Of a stretch of 64,000 bases of DNA, positions 45,485 to 54,982 are shown in pieces. Positions within the stretch are counted from its first letter, which is position 1; every line of letters begins with the position of its first letter. The position numbers were made by a program, and so were the translations under genes. The DNA lies in contig NZ_SACQ01000001.1 of NCBI RefSeq assembly GCF_004005935.1, forward strand, positions 62,001 to 126,000, read 5' to 3'. The stretch is from Neptunomonas marina (GTDB taxonomy: Bacteria > Pseudomonadota > Gammaproteobacteria > Pseudomonadales > Balneatricaceae). Below the pieces are notes generated by a model. It saw nothing but the letters and a program-made list of their open reading frames with translations, searched no databases and was not told the origin of the DNA.

Positions 45485-46327
45485 ATGTCGATAGTTATTC
45501 CAGAAAAGCCCCACTTGCTCTACCCCTCGCATATTCAATTATTAGGTGTTGAAGGGGCTTTACTGTTCAGTCTTTGTTACGAGGCGCTGAGTACTAAGCG
45601 CTCAGACCGTTTAGGCGCTCGTGTACAGGTTTTACCCGCCACTCAGTGGCAGCAGCTCACTGCTTACTGGGAGCCTCAGCGTGTTCATGAATTGGTCGCG
45701 CTGTTGGTTGATAAACGCGCTTTGAGCATTACATTGCACAGTAATGGTTCGGTGACGCTAGCGGATTTTTCTGAGTCAGTCCCCCCTGCTGAGCCTAACG
45801 AGCCTCCTCGTGAAGCGCTCGATACACTTCCTGTTGTGGATGTGCCCCCGCCACCACCGCCTAGGCCCTTGCCTTCCCGGAACAATATGCGTGAACGGGG
45901 ACCTGCGCCAGCATTTGGTGGTAGCCTAGGTTGGAATCGACAAAAAGACGAGTTACAGCAGCTTTTTGATCGCCACGAGGAGCGTAACCAGCAGCTACAT
46001 AAGATGGAGCTAAATTGGCGGCCATCGGAGATGTTTTTTTCGATGTTACCTCGTCACCAAATTCCTGCAGAGTTTGTTGAGGGTTGTATCGACGAGTTCA
46101 CCCTTTACTATATCGATAAAGACCGGCGTGAGAGCAACTGGGATCAGAAGTTCTTAGCATGGGTGAAGCGCGAGTGGGTTCAGAAGCAGAGCCGTGATGC
46201 TCGCGAGCAGCAAAAAGATAACTCAGGATATTCAGGTAATAAGCATGAAAACCCCCGCAGAGATACTCGCGAGAAACGCAAACGGGTTACAGCAGCCATC
46301 ATGGATATCAAAGACACCGACTGGTAA
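45485..46327 (+). CDS. DnaT-like primosomal/DNA-binding protein
   Basis: A 280-residue protein. The N-terminal domain (about 1-90) is compact and includes VEGALLFSLCYEALST; a Pro-rich linker (PPPPPPRPLP, about 120-130) follows; the C-terminal domain (about 175-235) has the DnaT DNA-binding signature: NWRPSEMFFSMLPRHQIPAEFVEGCIDEFTLYYI and SNWDQKFLAWVKREW. A basic tail (RRDTREKRKRV) ends the protein. DnaT acts in PriA-dependent replication restart. It overlaps the lambda P-like loader gene by 83 bases in another frame. Confidence 0.82.
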   Translation: MSIVIPEKPHLLYPSHIQLLGVEGALLFSLCYEALSTKRSDRLGARVQVLPATQWQQLTAYWEPQRVHELVALLVDKRALSITLHSNGSVTLADFSESVPPAEPNEPPREALDTLPVVDVPPPPPPRPLPSRNNMRERGPAPAFGGSLGWNRQKDELQQLFDRHEERNQQLHKMELNWRPSEMFFSMLPRHQIPAEFVEGCIDEFTLYYIDKDRRESNWDQKFLAWVKREWVQKQSRDAREQQKDNSGYSGNKHENPRRDTREKRKRVTAAIMDIKDTDW

Positions 46328-47039
46328 CTCGGGCCAACCATCTGGCTCGGGGCGCCAAATTGGTGTTGAAACCAAGGCGATGGTCAACATGATCTTCGCT
46401 AGATTTATGGCGATCTACGGCCACAAGTTTAAGAGCTGCTTTGAAACAGAAGATGAGATTCGGATAGCCAAACGAGAATGGGCTCTCTCGTTATCAGGGT
46501 TTAGCGAAGCGCAGCTCGTTGCTGCGGTTGACCGCTGTAAAGAAACCTTGGCGTGGATGCCGTCGATCTCAGAATTTCTGGCCATTATTGACCAGTTGGA
46601 TGGTGGCGATGGTGTGCCAACGGTTTGGGACGCCTATGTTGAGGCATGCCGATATGCGGGCCAGCCCACGACAGCGAACTGGTCGCACCCTGTGGTCTAC
46701 CATGCCGGCAAAGAAACCGAGTGGTTTCGATTGCGTACGCAGGAAGAGCGCGAGGTGTTTCCGGTGTTCCGCTACCATTACGACATGGTTAAGCGCCGTT
46801 TTCACAGTGGTGAGCCGCTTGAAGAACCCTCCGCGCGTGCACTAGAAGATAAGCGCGAGCTAACGGTATGTGATGTCGTTAAAGCATTTGGTGATAGCAA
46901 CAATATCTCGCAAGAGGTAGCGGCGTCGCTGCTTTACTATCTCACGAAGCCCGAAGGCTCAAGATCGCGGGCAAATTACCGTCATAAATCACAGCAAAAG
47001 GCAGACGAGTTAGGGTTAAGTGTTAAGCTGCCCGATTAG
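46245..47039 (+). CDS. Phage lambda P-like helicase loader
   Basis: The 264-residue protein contains the replication protein P domain (about 45-115): MVNMIFARFMAIYGHKFKSCF, then EDEIRIAKREWALSLSGFSEAQLVAAVDRCKETLAWMPSISEFLAII. Lambda P loads DnaB helicase by interaction and has no ATPase motif; none is seen here either. I start it at ATG 46245, with AGG seven bases upstream, inside the 3' end of the DnaT-like gene (83-base overlap in a different frame). A terminator follows. No phage genes are near, so it appears to be a chromosomal gene, presumably acting with the DnaT-like protein. Confidence 0.8.
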   Translation: MKTPAEILARNANGLQQPSWISKTPTGNSGQPSGSGRQIGVETKAMVNMIFARFMAIYGHKFKSCFETEDEIRIAKREWALSLSGFSEAQLVAAVDRCKETLAWMPSISEFLAIIDQLDGGDGVPTVWDAYVEACRYAGQPTTANWSHPVVYHAGKETEWFRLRTQEEREVFPVFRYHYDMVKRRFHSGEPLEEPSARALEDKRELTVCDVVKAFGDSNNISQEVAASLLYYLTKPEGSRSRANYRHKSQQKADELGLSVKLPD

Positions 47040-47059
47040 AGTGGTAAGCGTAAAAAAGG

Positions 47060-47083
47060 GGCACCGTGACACGGTGCCTTTTT
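47060..47083 (+). terminator. Terminator after loader gene
   Basis: GGCACCGTG-A-CACGGTGCC followed by five T, 20 bases after the stop. Confidence 0.9.
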
Positions 47084-47097
47084 GCTTTTAAGTCGTG

Positions 47098-48141
47098 TTA
47101 GCTGAATTTCTTTCCGAACATGGCGCCAACCGCCTTGCTAAGTGCTTCGCTGCGGTTTTCATTACGGAACTGTTGCAGTACCAAAATACGCATGACCGGA
47201 ATAAACATCAGATCAGCGAGAATGCGCGAAAATCCTGCTTGTCCTGCTTCCGAAACGGCGAGCCGCTCAAGAAATAGATGCAGTAGTTCGGGGTGCTGTA
47301 GTGACTCGTTGCAGCGTGTTGCGATAGCGGCCATCACCTCTGCACTTCCTTGATATTGGGAGTTTAAAGTCAGCTGCAGGGCTTGTGAGCGTAGCGTATC
47401 GCTATGAGTGTTGGATAGCCCCCTGAGTAGCGCCGCGACTAAGCTTGCTTGCTCGGGTTCAGCGATTGCTTTTTTAAGCCGGGCGAGCAGCGCTTCAGCG
47501 ATCTTATGATCAGGCTTGGAGTGCTCCAAACAGGTGGCTAGCGCAACCAAGGGTTCGCTAGGTATGTTTGGTATTGCGTTAAGCAGATACTGCTGCTGTG
47601 ATTCTAGGTCAGCGACCAGATCGGCAATGCCCTGGTAACCCACGCCTGACCACTGATCCCAGCCCAAATCACCACTGAAGTACGCTTTTGCACCCGCTAA
47701 AAACTGGCTCGCAGGCTGCTGTGTAATGTGTGCAGCGATGGCATGAAACATCGCCATCTTCTCTTGATCGGGTGTGAAGGAGAAGGGGTTGTCCTTGAGT
47801 GCGTCGTTAGCTTCGGAGATCGCGTTGTTATCCAGCATTTGCTGGATGTTTTGCATTAAACGACCCAAGAAATCATCACGTACCGCTTGTACAAGAAAGC
47901 CCTGTTCATCCAGTGGGAACTTCAGAAACCAAACCACATTTTGCTGCTTATGCTTTGGGTTCCACAACATGAGTGCGAGCCAAGCATGGTGTAAGTAGGG
48001 TGTTGGGTAGGGGATAAGGCCTTGCTCGAACTTATCGAACTGGTCAGTGGTCAGCTTGCTGATACGTCGTCCCATATCAAAGATTCGAAATTGAGCACCA
48101 CTTTGTTGGAGCAGTTTACTGATACTGGAAAGTTGCGTCAT
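47098..48141 (-). CDS. DUF3549 family protein
   Basis: A 347-residue soluble protein of the DUF3549 family: the N-terminal IFDMGRRISKLTTDQFDKFEQGLIPYPTPYLHHAWLALMLWNPK and VVWFLKFPLDEQG segments are characteristic, followed by an alpha-helical repeat-like C-terminal two-thirds. No enzyme motif is seen. It is convergent with the loader gene and divergent from the antiporter operon. Function unknown. Confidence 0.85.
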   Translation of the reverse strand: MTQLSSISKLLQQSGAQFRIFDMGRRISKLTTDQFDKFEQGLIPYPTPYLHHAWLALMLWNPKHKQQNVVWFLKFPLDEQGFLVQAVRDDFLGRLMQNIQQMLDNNAISEANDALKDNPFSFTPDQEKMAMFHAIAAHITQQPASQFLAGAKAYFSGDLGWDQWSGVGYQGIADLVADLESQQQYLLNAIPNIPSEPLVALATCLEHSKPDHKIAEALLARLKKAIAEPEQASLVAALLRGLSNTHSDTLRSQALQLTLNSQYQGSAEVMAAIATRCNESLQHPELLHLFLERLAVSEAGQAGFSRILADLMFIPVMRILVLQQFRNENRSEALSKAVGAMFGKKFS

Positions 48142-48366
48142 CGATACCTCAGCAAGAAAGTTAAACCAGACAAAGACGCTAAGTTTACCAGTATTAGCAG
48201 GTTGCTTCAGTGCTTCTTGAGTCGGGTTTATTGCAAAAACATGACAGGTGGAATGTGACTTGGATCAAGCCGGTGTGAAGTAGCACTACGAAGCTGAGTG
48301 TATCGTTGCAATGTGAACTAAACTTATTGAAGAATCAATTGCTTAGATATATTTCAACGGAGACGA

Positions 48367-49092
48367 ATGATAGCGCTTTTTCACTCACTTTTAGGTAGCT
48401 TACGTGACTTGGCTCCCATTGTTGTGGTGATCGGTTTCTTTCAGATTGCGGTCCTGCAACAACCTATTCCCGACTTCGCCAATCTCATTGTAGGCCTTGC
48501 TTGTGTCACACTCGGGTTAACCTTTTTCATCTATGGCCTAGAGCTCGGGCTTTTTCCCATTGGAGAATCCATGGCGCAGGCTTTTGCGCGCAAAGGGAGT
48601 GTCTTTTGGTTGCTGACATTTGCGTTTGCTCTAGGCTTTGGCACGACCGTAGCAGAGCCTGCGCTCATCGCCGTGGCTGCTGAAGCTGCACGTATCGCGG
48701 CGCAGGGTGGCATGATTGAAACCACCGAGCAGGCGCAAGCGGATTATGCGACGGGTCTGCGGTTAACCGTAGCCGTTTCTGTAGGCTTAGCCATCGTGCT
48801 AGGTGTGTTACGGATTCTCAAAGGTTGGTCTATCCAGTACATGATTATTGGTGGTTACGTATTAGTGGTATTGATGACGACGTTAGCGCCACGCGAAATT
48901 ATCGGTATCGCATATGACTCAGGCGGTGTTACAACCTCAACGATTACTGTGCCCTTGGTAACTGCGCTGGGTGTTGGGCTGGCTTCCTCTATTAAAGGGC
49001 GTAACCCCATGGTGGATGGATTTGGGCTGATAGCATTTGCGTCATTGACGCCGATGATCTTTGTGATGGGCTATGGAATGGTGATTTCATGA
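48367..49092 (+). CDS. umpA: DUF1538 membrane protein, UmpA-like antiporter subunit
   Basis: The 241-residue inner-membrane protein has about six hydrophobic helices and the DUF1538 pattern: [30 protein letters not shown] and [24 protein letters not shown]. In Halomonas zhaodongensis a DUF1538 pair (UmpAB) was described as a cation/proton antiporter; the symbol is by that analogy. GGAG precedes the ATG. Its stop overlaps the next gene start by four bases. The four genes 48367-50648 form a single tight operon. Confidence 0.85.
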   Translation: MIALFHSLLGSLRDLAPIVVVIGFFQIAVLQQPIPDFANLIVGLACVTLGLTFFIYGLELGLFPIGESMAQAFARKGSVFWLLTFAFALGFGTTVAEPALIAVAAEAARIAAQGGMIETTEQAQADYATGLRLTVAVSVGLAIVLGVLRILKGWSIQYMIIGGYVLVVLMTTLAPREIIGIAYDSGGVTTSTITVPLVTALGVGLASSIKGRNPMVDGFGLIAFASLTPMIFVMGYGMVIS

Positions 49093-49913
49093 ACCAGCTA
49101 CTGAGTGACTTTTTTAGCGTCTTCTTAGCTACGATTCAGGATGTTTTGCCGATTGTTGTGATCATCTTTGGTTTCCAGCTGCTTGTTATTCGCCGACAGA
49201 TTCCAAGGTTTAGCAAAGTCCTAATTGGTTTTGTTTATGTGTTGATAGGCCTAACGCTCTTTCTACTTGGGCTTGAAAAAGCACTATTTCCGATAGGGCG
49301 CTTGATGGCTGAGCAGTTGACCAATCCAGAGTTTATTCGTGAGTGGTCCGGGAGTTTAGATCAATCTACTGCACTGCATTGGAGTGATTATTACTGGGTC
49401 TTTTTATTCGCCTTTGCGATTGGTGCGAGTACGACCATTGCAGAGCCTTCGTTAATTGCGGTGGCGATTAAGGCAAATGAGGTATCAGGTGGTGCGATCG
49501 GTGTCTGGGGGCTGCGATTAGCCGTAGCACTGGGTGTGGCTGTTGGTATTGCGTTAGGAACATGGCGCATTGTGACGGGTTACCCCATCCATTGGTTCAT
49601 TATCGCCGGTTATATCGTTGTGGTGATCCAAACTACGTTTGCGCCTAAGCTCATCGTGCCGTTGGCATATGATTCAGGTGGCGTGACCACCTCCACGGTT
49701 ACCGTTCCATTAGTGGCTGCGTTAGGTCTTGGCCTAGCGGAGACAGTACCGGGGCGCAGTGCGTTAATTGACGGTTTTGGCCTTATCGCCTTTGCAAGCT
49801 TATTCCCCATGATATCGGTGATGGGATACGCGCAGATTACAGAATACCTAGCTGCCCGCGAAAAACAGAAACGCGTGTTGGCTGAAAACGAGGGAGTGAA
49901 TAATGCACTTTAA
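49089..49913 (+). CDS. umpB: DUF1538 membrane protein, UmpB-like antiporter subunit
   Basis: The 274-residue second DUF1538 protein has the same repeated elements as its neighbour: [32 protein letters not shown] and [24 protein letters not shown]. The shared [10 protein letters not shown] motif, with likely cation-coordinating Asp and Ser/Thr, is the most conserved part. It overlaps the upstream DUF1538 gene by four bases and the PII-like gene by 11, so subunits should be made in fixed ratio. Confidence 0.85.
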   Translation: MNQLLSDFFSVFLATIQDVLPIVVIIFGFQLLVIRRQIPRFSKVLIGFVYVLIGLTLFLLGLEKALFPIGRLMAEQLTNPEFIREWSGSLDQSTALHWSDYYWVFLFAFAIGASTTIAEPSLIAVAIKANEVSGGAIGVWGLRLAVALGVAVGIALGTWRIVTGYPIHWFIIAGYIVVVIQTTFAPKLIVPLAYDSGGVTTSTVTVPLVAALGLGLAETVPGRSALIDGFGLIAFASLFPMISVMGYAQITEYLAAREKQKRVLAENEGVNNAL

Positions 49914-50253
49914 GCTACTGGTTGTATTTGTAGAAGATAGCAAGACAGATCTTGTCATGAAGGCGGCACGGGACGCGGGTGCGACAGGGGCGACGATAAT
50001 CAATAACGCTCGCGGTGAGGGTGTGAATCGAGCCAAGACGTTTTTTGGTCTTTCGCTAGAGACACAGCGTGATGTGCTGCTATTTATTGTTGAGGAGCAT
50101 TTAAGCCGCAAGATCCTCGAGACGATTAGCGCCGCAGCCAAGTTTGATGAAGAACCAGGGCAAGGCGTGGCAATACAGATCGATGTCGAAGATGCGGTAG
50201 GTGTTGGGCATCAAATAGAAAAACTGACGGCCTTTGTGGAGGACGAAATATGA
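49903..50253 (+). CDS. PII-like signalling protein
   Basis: A 116-residue PII superfamily protein. The ATP-site turns are visible (ARDAGATGATIINNARGEG; C-terminal DEEPGQGVAIQIDVEDAVGV), but the T-loop is short and lacks the uridylylated Tyr region of GlnB, so it is not a canonical nitrogen-sensing PII. It lies inside the antiporter operon and overlaps both its neighbours, so it probably senses nucleotide or ion state and controls the DUF1538 pair. Confidence 0.85.
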   Translation: MHFKLLVVFVEDSKTDLVMKAARDAGATGATIINNARGEGVNRAKTFFGLSLETQRDVLLFIVEEHLSRKILETISAAAKFDEEPGQGVAIQIDVEDAVGVGHQIEKLTAFVEDEI

Positions 50254-50648
50254 GTACAGAGCGTAATCTGGTGCGTGTTGCGGATGTCATGATGCAAGAC
50301 TACGCCATGGTTGATGGGCTGATGTCGGTAAAAGATGCGTTGCGTATCTTCAAGGAGGAGAAGGCCTCTTTGTTAATCGTGAAAAAGCGAGATGCAGATG
50401 ACGAGTTTGGTTTAGTTTTGTTATCCGATATTGCGAAAGATGTGCTCGCTAAAGACCGTTCACCAGAGCGTGTGAACGTGTATGAGGTGATGGCGAAACC
50501 GGTGATCAGCGTCGAGCCGCGCATGGATGTGCGTTACTGCGCGCGTCTGTTTGATAACTTCGGCTTATCGACTGCGCCGGTTATCGAGCAGGGCCAAGTG
50601 GTGGGTGTTGTTAGCTACAATGAGATTGTACTAGCGGGCTTACAGTAA
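50250..50648 (+). CDS. CBS-domain regulatory protein of the antiporter operon
   Basis: A 132-residue protein with two CBS motifs: VADVMMQDYAMVDGLMSVKDALRIF...LLSDIAKDVL and VYEVMAKPVISVEPRMDVRYCARLF...GVVSYNEIVL. It starts four bases before the PII-like stop and closes the operon. CBS pairs often sense AMP/ATP or Mg/ionic strength, so it is a plausible second sensor on the antiporter. No membrane segments. Confidence 0.85.
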   Translation: MSTERNLVRVADVMMQDYAMVDGLMSVKDALRIFKEEKASLLIVKKRDADDEFGLVLLSDIAKDVLAKDRSPERVNVYEVMAKPVISVEPRMDVRYCARLFDNFGLSTAPVIEQGQVVGVVSYNEIVLAGLQ

Positions 50649-50841
50649 TGCTCCTCTGGCAGGTGGGTAAGCGTACTCGCCTGCCAATTCCTCCCTCTTT
50701 GACCTCTTCGGTGAAAGCATCTCATTCGACAATATAATCTGTTCTTATATCTATTTTAGATAAACTGAATTGACCTGCTCTAGGCGATCGGGATAATGCG
50801 CGTTCCTGTTTTAACTACGACCATTTTCCTAGTTTTCGCTC

Positions 50842-51777
50842 ATGAATCTATCCCATCTTCTCCAAGGTGGATTGGCTTGGACAACGTGCGCTTATGTTGT
50901 TTGGGGCTTGATCCCACTGTTCTACCAGCATTTGAAAGGCGTTGATGCGATGGAGATCTTCGCATTTCGCGTGTTGTGGTCGGTACCGCTGATGGCGCTG
51001 CTGCTGTGGATAACATCAACACCGCTGCGTGTTTTTCGGCTGCTAATGGAGCCACGCTCCTTCGCATGGTTGTTTGTATCGACTGCCTGTATATCGACCA
51101 GTTGGTATTTGAACACATGGGGTGCCACTAATGGCCAAGTTTTGATGGTGAGCTTGGCGTTCTTTCTTACCCCGCTGGTGAGTATCTTAGTGGGTGTTTT
51201 CTACCTGAAAGAAACACTAACACGGCTGCAGCTAGTGGCTTTATTGTTCTGTGCAGGTGGTTTTCTCTACGCCTGTTTGAACCTTGCGAGCTTCCCTTGG
51301 TTAACGGTCGGTATCGCAGTGGCTTTTGGTGGTTATGGCATCATCAAAAAACAGGTCCGTATCGATACACTTAATGGGCTTGCGGCTGAGTCCTTGCTCA
51401 TGGTGCCGTTTGCGGTGTTCTATCTTATCGGCAACGCCGGTCAGACGCATTGGGAGCAGAGCGAGCTTGATACACAGATTTTACTGATGTTAACGGCTCC
51501 GATGACGATACTGCCGCTCGGGTTGTTTGCCTTTGGCGTTGCCCGGCTGAAGAACCTCTCAACGATTGCCATCTTGCAGTATATCGAGCCCACACTTTAC
51601 TTTATGTTGGCTGTCTTCGTATTTGGTGAGGTTATCGATCAGGAGCGGCTCACAACCTTTGTTTTGGTATGGATCGGCTTTGTGGTGTTTAGCTACGATG
51701 CGATTCGTCGTGCAAAGCTGGCGCGACGGGCGAGCCGCATTACACTCGATGAGCCAGCAAGCAGCGGTGCTGCTTGA
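50842..51777 (+). CDS. rarD: RarD-type EamA family permease
   Basis: A 311-residue membrane transporter with about ten hydrophobic helices in two EamA halves. The N-terminus (GGLAWTTCAYVVWGLIPLFYQHLKGVDAMEIFAFRVLWSVPL) and the central NTWGATNGQVLMVSLAFFLTPLVSILVG are RarD signatures. Substrate is uncertain (chloramphenicol sensitivity in older work). It is monocistronic and ends at a two-way terminator. Confidence 0.92.
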   Translation: MNLSHLLQGGLAWTTCAYVVWGLIPLFYQHLKGVDAMEIFAFRVLWSVPLMALLLWITSTPLRVFRLLMEPRSFAWLFVSTACISTSWYLNTWGATNGQVLMVSLAFFLTPLVSILVGVFYLKETLTRLQLVALLFCAGGFLYACLNLASFPWLTVGIAVAFGGYGIIKKQVRIDTLNGLAAESLLMVPFAVFYLIGNAGQTHWEQSELDTQILLMLTAPMTILPLGLFAFGVARLKNLSTIAILQYIEPTLYFMLAVFVFGEVIDQERLTTFVLVWIGFVVFSYDAIRRAKLARRASRITLDEPASSGAA

Positions 51778-51788
51778 ATTGCCAGAAT

Positions 51789-51819
51789 AAAAAAGGCCGC
51801 ATATTTAACGCGGCCTTTT
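51789..51819. terminator. Bidirectional terminator between rarD and yqcC
   Basis: AAAAGGCCGC and GCGGCCTTTT pair with a nine-base loop; T runs are present on both strands, serving rarD (+) and yqcC (-). Confidence 0.9.
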
Positions 51820-51832
51820 AGGTTGATACGGT

Positions 51833-52159
51833 CTAGTGGGGCGTGCGTAGACAGTTATCGAGATCTAAAAAAAGTTTCGCCAAACGGCTGGTTTCAACCG
51901 GTTCAAGCTTCAGCGCCTCTTCTGCCATTGAGTAGATATCGCTGTTGCTCGGTAATGGCATACCTGCGGCGAGCATCTGTTCAAAGCGCGGCAGCATAAT
52001 CCACTGCACCCACTCACAAAACGTCAACGTGTCTACGCAGAAAGGCTGCTGGCTAGCCATCGCTTCAGCAGATGGCGGAGTCGCTTGCCACAGCTTCTTA
52101 GCTTGCATCTCCGCTTTTATTTGGCTGAGTACGCCGCTTAGTTGGTCGTGGTGACTCAT
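51833..52159 (-). CDS. yqcC: YqcC family protein
   Basis: A 108-residue soluble helical protein. The segment [38 protein letters not shown] is typical of YqcC. Function is unknown. Its start overlaps the DAHP synthase stop by four bases (ATGA), so the two are translationally coupled. Confidence 0.88.
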   Translation of the reverse strand: MSHHDQLSGVLSQIKAEMQAKKLWQATPPSAEAMASQQPFCVDTLTFCEWVQWIMLPRFEQMLAAGMPLPSNSDIYSMAEEALKLEPVETSRLAKLFLDLDNCLRTPH

Positions 52160-53520
52160 GCTTTACCTTTTGCAGCTTTCATCGTTTCAGCGATCAGGAA
52201 TGCAAGCTCAAGTGCTTGTTCACCGTTTAGGCGTGGATCGCAGAATGTATCGTACTGGTCCGCTAGCCCCTCTTCGGTGATCTTAAATGCACCACCAATG
52301 CACTCAGTTACGTTGTGGCCAGTCATCTCTAGGTGTACACCACCAGCGTGGGTACCCTCAGCCTGATGAATCTCAAAGAAGGCACGAATCTCAGCCAAGA
52401 TCGCTTCGACGCTACGTGTTTTATAGCCACTTGACGCTGTGATGGTGTTGCCGTGCATCGGGTCTGAACTCCACACAACGTTGCGCCCCTCTGCTTGAAC
52501 TGCGCGCAGCAGAGCAGGGAAGTGGTCGGCAATTTTCTGAGCACCCATACGTACGATGAGTGTGATGCGGCCCGGCAAGTTGTTTGGATTTAGGGTATCA
52601 AGCAATTGAATAAGGTCTTCTGGGCGAGTTGTTGGGCCCACTTTGATACCAATAGGGTTTTTCACGCCCCGCAGGAACTCAACGTGTGCATGGTCGGGTT
52701 GGCGAGTACGGTCACCAATCCACAGCATGTGAGCAGAGCAGTCATACCAGTCATTTGAAATGCTGTCTTGGCGTGTCAATGCTTCTTCATAGCCAAGCAG
52801 CAAGGCTTCGTGAGAGGTATATAACGTGGTTTCAGAAATTTGCGGCGTATTATCCGATGAAATACCGCATGCTTTCATAAACTCAAGCGTTTGGCTGATC
52901 TGGTCAGATAGGTGCTGGTACTTTTCGCCCAGTGGACTTTTCTCAACAAAGCCAAGGTTCCAGCGATGTACCTGATGAAGATCCGCGAAACCACCTTGTG
53001 CAAAAGCGCGCAGTAGGTTGAGTGTCGACGCCGCTTGATGGTAGGCCTTGAGCAGGCGCTCTGGATCTGGAGTGCGGGCATCCGCGGTGAACGCGATGTC
53101 GTTAATGATATCACCGCGGTAGCTTGGCAGCGCAATACCATCTTTGGTTTCAGTATCTGATGAGCGTGGCTTCGCGAATTGGCCCGCCATGCGGCCAACT
53201 TTCACCACTGGGCTTTGGCCTGCGAAAGTCATAACGATGGCCATCTGCAGCAGAACCTTAAAGGTGTCGCGGATTTTGTTGGCGTTAAACTCGCTAAACG
53301 TCTCGGCGCAGTCACCGCCTTGCAGCAAAAACGCCTCGCCCTGAGAAACCTGAGCTAGTTTGTCATGTAAAGAACGAATCTCGCCTGCAAACACCAATGG
53401 AGGCAGTGCAGCCATCTCCTGTTCAACCGCACGAACCTTTTCAAGATCGGTATAGGCCGGTTGTTGTACAATGGGTTTGCTTCTCCAGCTGCTTGGTGTC
53501 CAGGTTGTCATGGTGCTCAT
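52156..53520 (-). CDS. Class II 3-deoxy-7-phosphoheptulonate synthase
   Basis: The 454-residue class II (plant/Pseudomonas-type) DAHP synthase makes DAHP from PEP and erythrose 4-phosphate, the first step of the shikimate pathway. It keeps the class II motifs: [11 protein letters not shown] (metal Cys), [16 protein letters not shown] (PEP binding), [15 protein letters not shown] and [10 protein letters not shown] and [15 protein letters not shown]. It lacks the long N-terminal extension of feedback-regulated M. tuberculosis enzyme, so it may be less allosterically controlled. It precedes yqcC in the same unit. Confidence 0.96.
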   Translation of the reverse strand: MSTMTTWTPSSWRSKPIVQQPAYTDLEKVRAVEQEMAALPPLVFAGEIRSLHDKLAQVSQGEAFLLQGGDCAETFSEFNANKIRDTFKVLLQMAIVMTFAGQSPVVKVGRMAGQFAKPRSSDTETKDGIALPSYRGDIINDIAFTADARTPDPERLLKAYHQAASTLNLLRAFAQGGFADLHQVHRWNLGFVEKSPLGEKYQHLSDQISQTLEFMKACGISSDNTPQISETTLYTSHEALLLGYEEALTRQDSISNDWYDCSAHMLWIGDRTRQPDHAHVEFLRGVKNPIGIKVGPTTRPEDLIQLLDTLNPNNLPGRITLIVRMGAQKIADHFPALLRAVQAEGRNVVWSSDPMHGNTITASSGYKTRSVEAILAEIRAFFEIHQAEGTHAGGVHLEMTGHNVTECIGGAFKITEEGLADQYDTFCDPRLNGEQALELAFLIAETMKAAKGKA

Positions 53521-53634
53521 CTTACGTCTTTAGGTTTAAATGAGAGACCAGTGTAAGGAATCGGTACTGATAAACAAGAGCTGTTAATGGAAAAGCACCG
53601 TTGTTTTTATGTACTCGTTGATAAGAGAGGGACT

Positions 53635-54024
53635 ATGTCACAGCAAGATTATGAAAACGGCCTTCGTGTTCGCACAGAAGTCATGGGTGAGGAGTTTGTT
53701 AGCCGCGCCATGGAGCAAACAACACCACTCACAGAGCCCGTGCAATCTTGGATAAATGAGCATGCATGGGGGTCAACGTGGCAGCGTGATGGGTTGCCAC
53801 GCAGTACGCGTAGCTTGGTGACGATAGCAATGTTAGCAGCGCTTAAAGCGCCAGCCGAACTAAAAGGCCATGTGCGCGGCGCATTGCGTAACGGTTGCAC
53901 GCCGCAAGAGATTCAAGAAGTACTATTACACTCTTTTGTTTACTGCGGTGCGCCAGCGGCTCAAGAGGCGTTCCGTGCGGCGAAAGAGGTGATTGAAGCG
54001 TGGGAGGCAGATCAAGGCGCCTAG
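53635..54024 (+). CDS. 4-carboxymuconolactone decarboxylase-like protein
   Basis: A 129-residue protein of the CMD/AhpD-like family that aligns well with PcaC over its whole length: YENGLRVRTEVMGEEFVSRAM, HAWGSTWQRDGLPRSTRSLVTIAMLAAL, NGCTPQEIQEVLLHSFVYCGAPAAQEAF. PcaC decarboxylates gamma-carboxymuconolactone in protocatechuate degradation, but no other pca genes are in the window, so the substrate may differ. I use ATG 53635 with GAGAGGG upstream; an earlier in-frame ATG at 53587 lacks a ribosome site. Confidence 0.85.
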   Translation: MSQQDYENGLRVRTEVMGEEFVSRAMEQTTPLTEPVQSWINEHAWGSTWQRDGLPRSTRSLVTIAMLAALKAPAELKGHVRGALRNGCTPQEIQEVLLHSFVYCGAPAAQEAFRAAKEVIEAWEADQGA

Positions 54025-54038
54025 CTGCGCCCTGATTT

Positions 54039-54953
54039 CTACGCTGATTTAATGCCAGCGAGCGTACTGAATGAGACCTCTTTCGCGGTGCTTAAGAAGT
54101 CGACCATAAATTCGGCGTTACGCTGGTCTTCGCGAATGGCGGCATAGAGCGTACACCATACGCCTTTCTCGCCTAGCGGTTTGGCAGTAACGTAATCCCG
54201 TTGTAGGAACTCATGTAGTGCCCAGTTTGGTAGCGCCGCCACACCACGGCCACTGGCGACCAACTGAAGGATCATAAGTGTCAGCTCTGCGGTGCGAATG
54301 GACTCCGGTTCCACCGCTGCAGGATCTAAAAAGCGCGTAAATAGATCAAGACGATTCTGTTCAACGGGATAGGTGATAACCGTCTCTTCTGCTAGATCTT
54401 GAGGCTGGATATAGCGTTTCGTGGCCAAAGGGTGACGTTTGCCCACTGCCAACAGAGATTCGTAACTAAATAACGGTATGTAAGCGATGCCGGTGCGCTT
54501 TTCTGGATCGGAGGTTATCACCAAGTCTAGGTCGCCGCGCGCGAGCGCTGGCAGCGGTTGAAAGGTGAAACCGCTGGCCAGGTCCATCTCCACTTCAGGC
54601 CAGTTCTGGCGAAAGTGATCAATGGTCGGCATTAGCCAGTCGAAGCAACTGTGGCAATCAATGCTGATATTCAGACGCCCAGCCTCACCGCCCGCTAATC
54701 TTGCGATATCACGCTCGGTGTTGCGGATCATGGGCAGTACTTCATCTGCTAGTGTCAGCAAGCGTTGGCCTGCTGAGGTAAAGCAAATAGGTTTGGTTTT
54801 ACGGATAAACAGTGAACAGTTTAACCGGTCTTCCAGGTCCTTGATCTGATGAGAGAGGGCTGACTGAGTCAGGTGTACCCTGTCTGCAGCTTCAACCAAA
54901 CTGCCTGCATCCCTGAGAGCAGCGAGCGTTTTAAGGTGTCTGAGTTCAATCAT
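54039..54953 (-). CDS. metR: LysR regulator of methionine biosynthesis, MetR
   Basis: The 304-residue LysR protein follows E. coli MetR closely: MIELRHLKTLAALRDAGSLVEAADRVHLTQSALSHQIKDLEDRL, SIDCHSCFDWLMPTIDHF, VEMDLASGFTFQPLPALARGDLDLVITSD and YPVEQNRLDLF. MetR uses homocysteine to activate metE/metH-type genes; none lie in the window. A short inverted repeat upstream may be a binding site. It ends convergently 14 bases from the PcaC-like gene. Confidence 0.94.
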   Translation of the reverse strand: MIELRHLKTLAALRDAGSLVEAADRVHLTQSALSHQIKDLEDRLNCSLFIRKTKPICFTSAGQRLLTLADEVLPMIRNTERDIARLAGGEAGRLNISIDCHSCFDWLMPTIDHFRQNWPEVEMDLASGFTFQPLPALARGDLDLVITSDPEKRTGIAYIPLFSYESLLAVGKRHPLATKRYIQPQDLAEETVITYPVEQNRLDLFTRFLDPAAVEPESIRTAELTLMILQLVASGRGVAALPNWALHEFLQRDYVTAKPLGEKGVWCTLYAAIREDQRNAEFMVDFLSTAKEVSFSTLAGIKSA

Positions 54954-54982
54954 GCCTCTATCCTAAACCTGTCCGCCTACGT

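Noticed and set aside
45843-45873. CCG/CCA-rich stretch
   Set aside because: It encodes the Pro-rich linker of the DnaT-like protein.
45485-47039. Prophage around the lambda P-like gene
   Set aside because: Flanking genes (purU, CBS protein, DUF3549) are chromosomal and no integrase, repressor or structural phage genes are seen.
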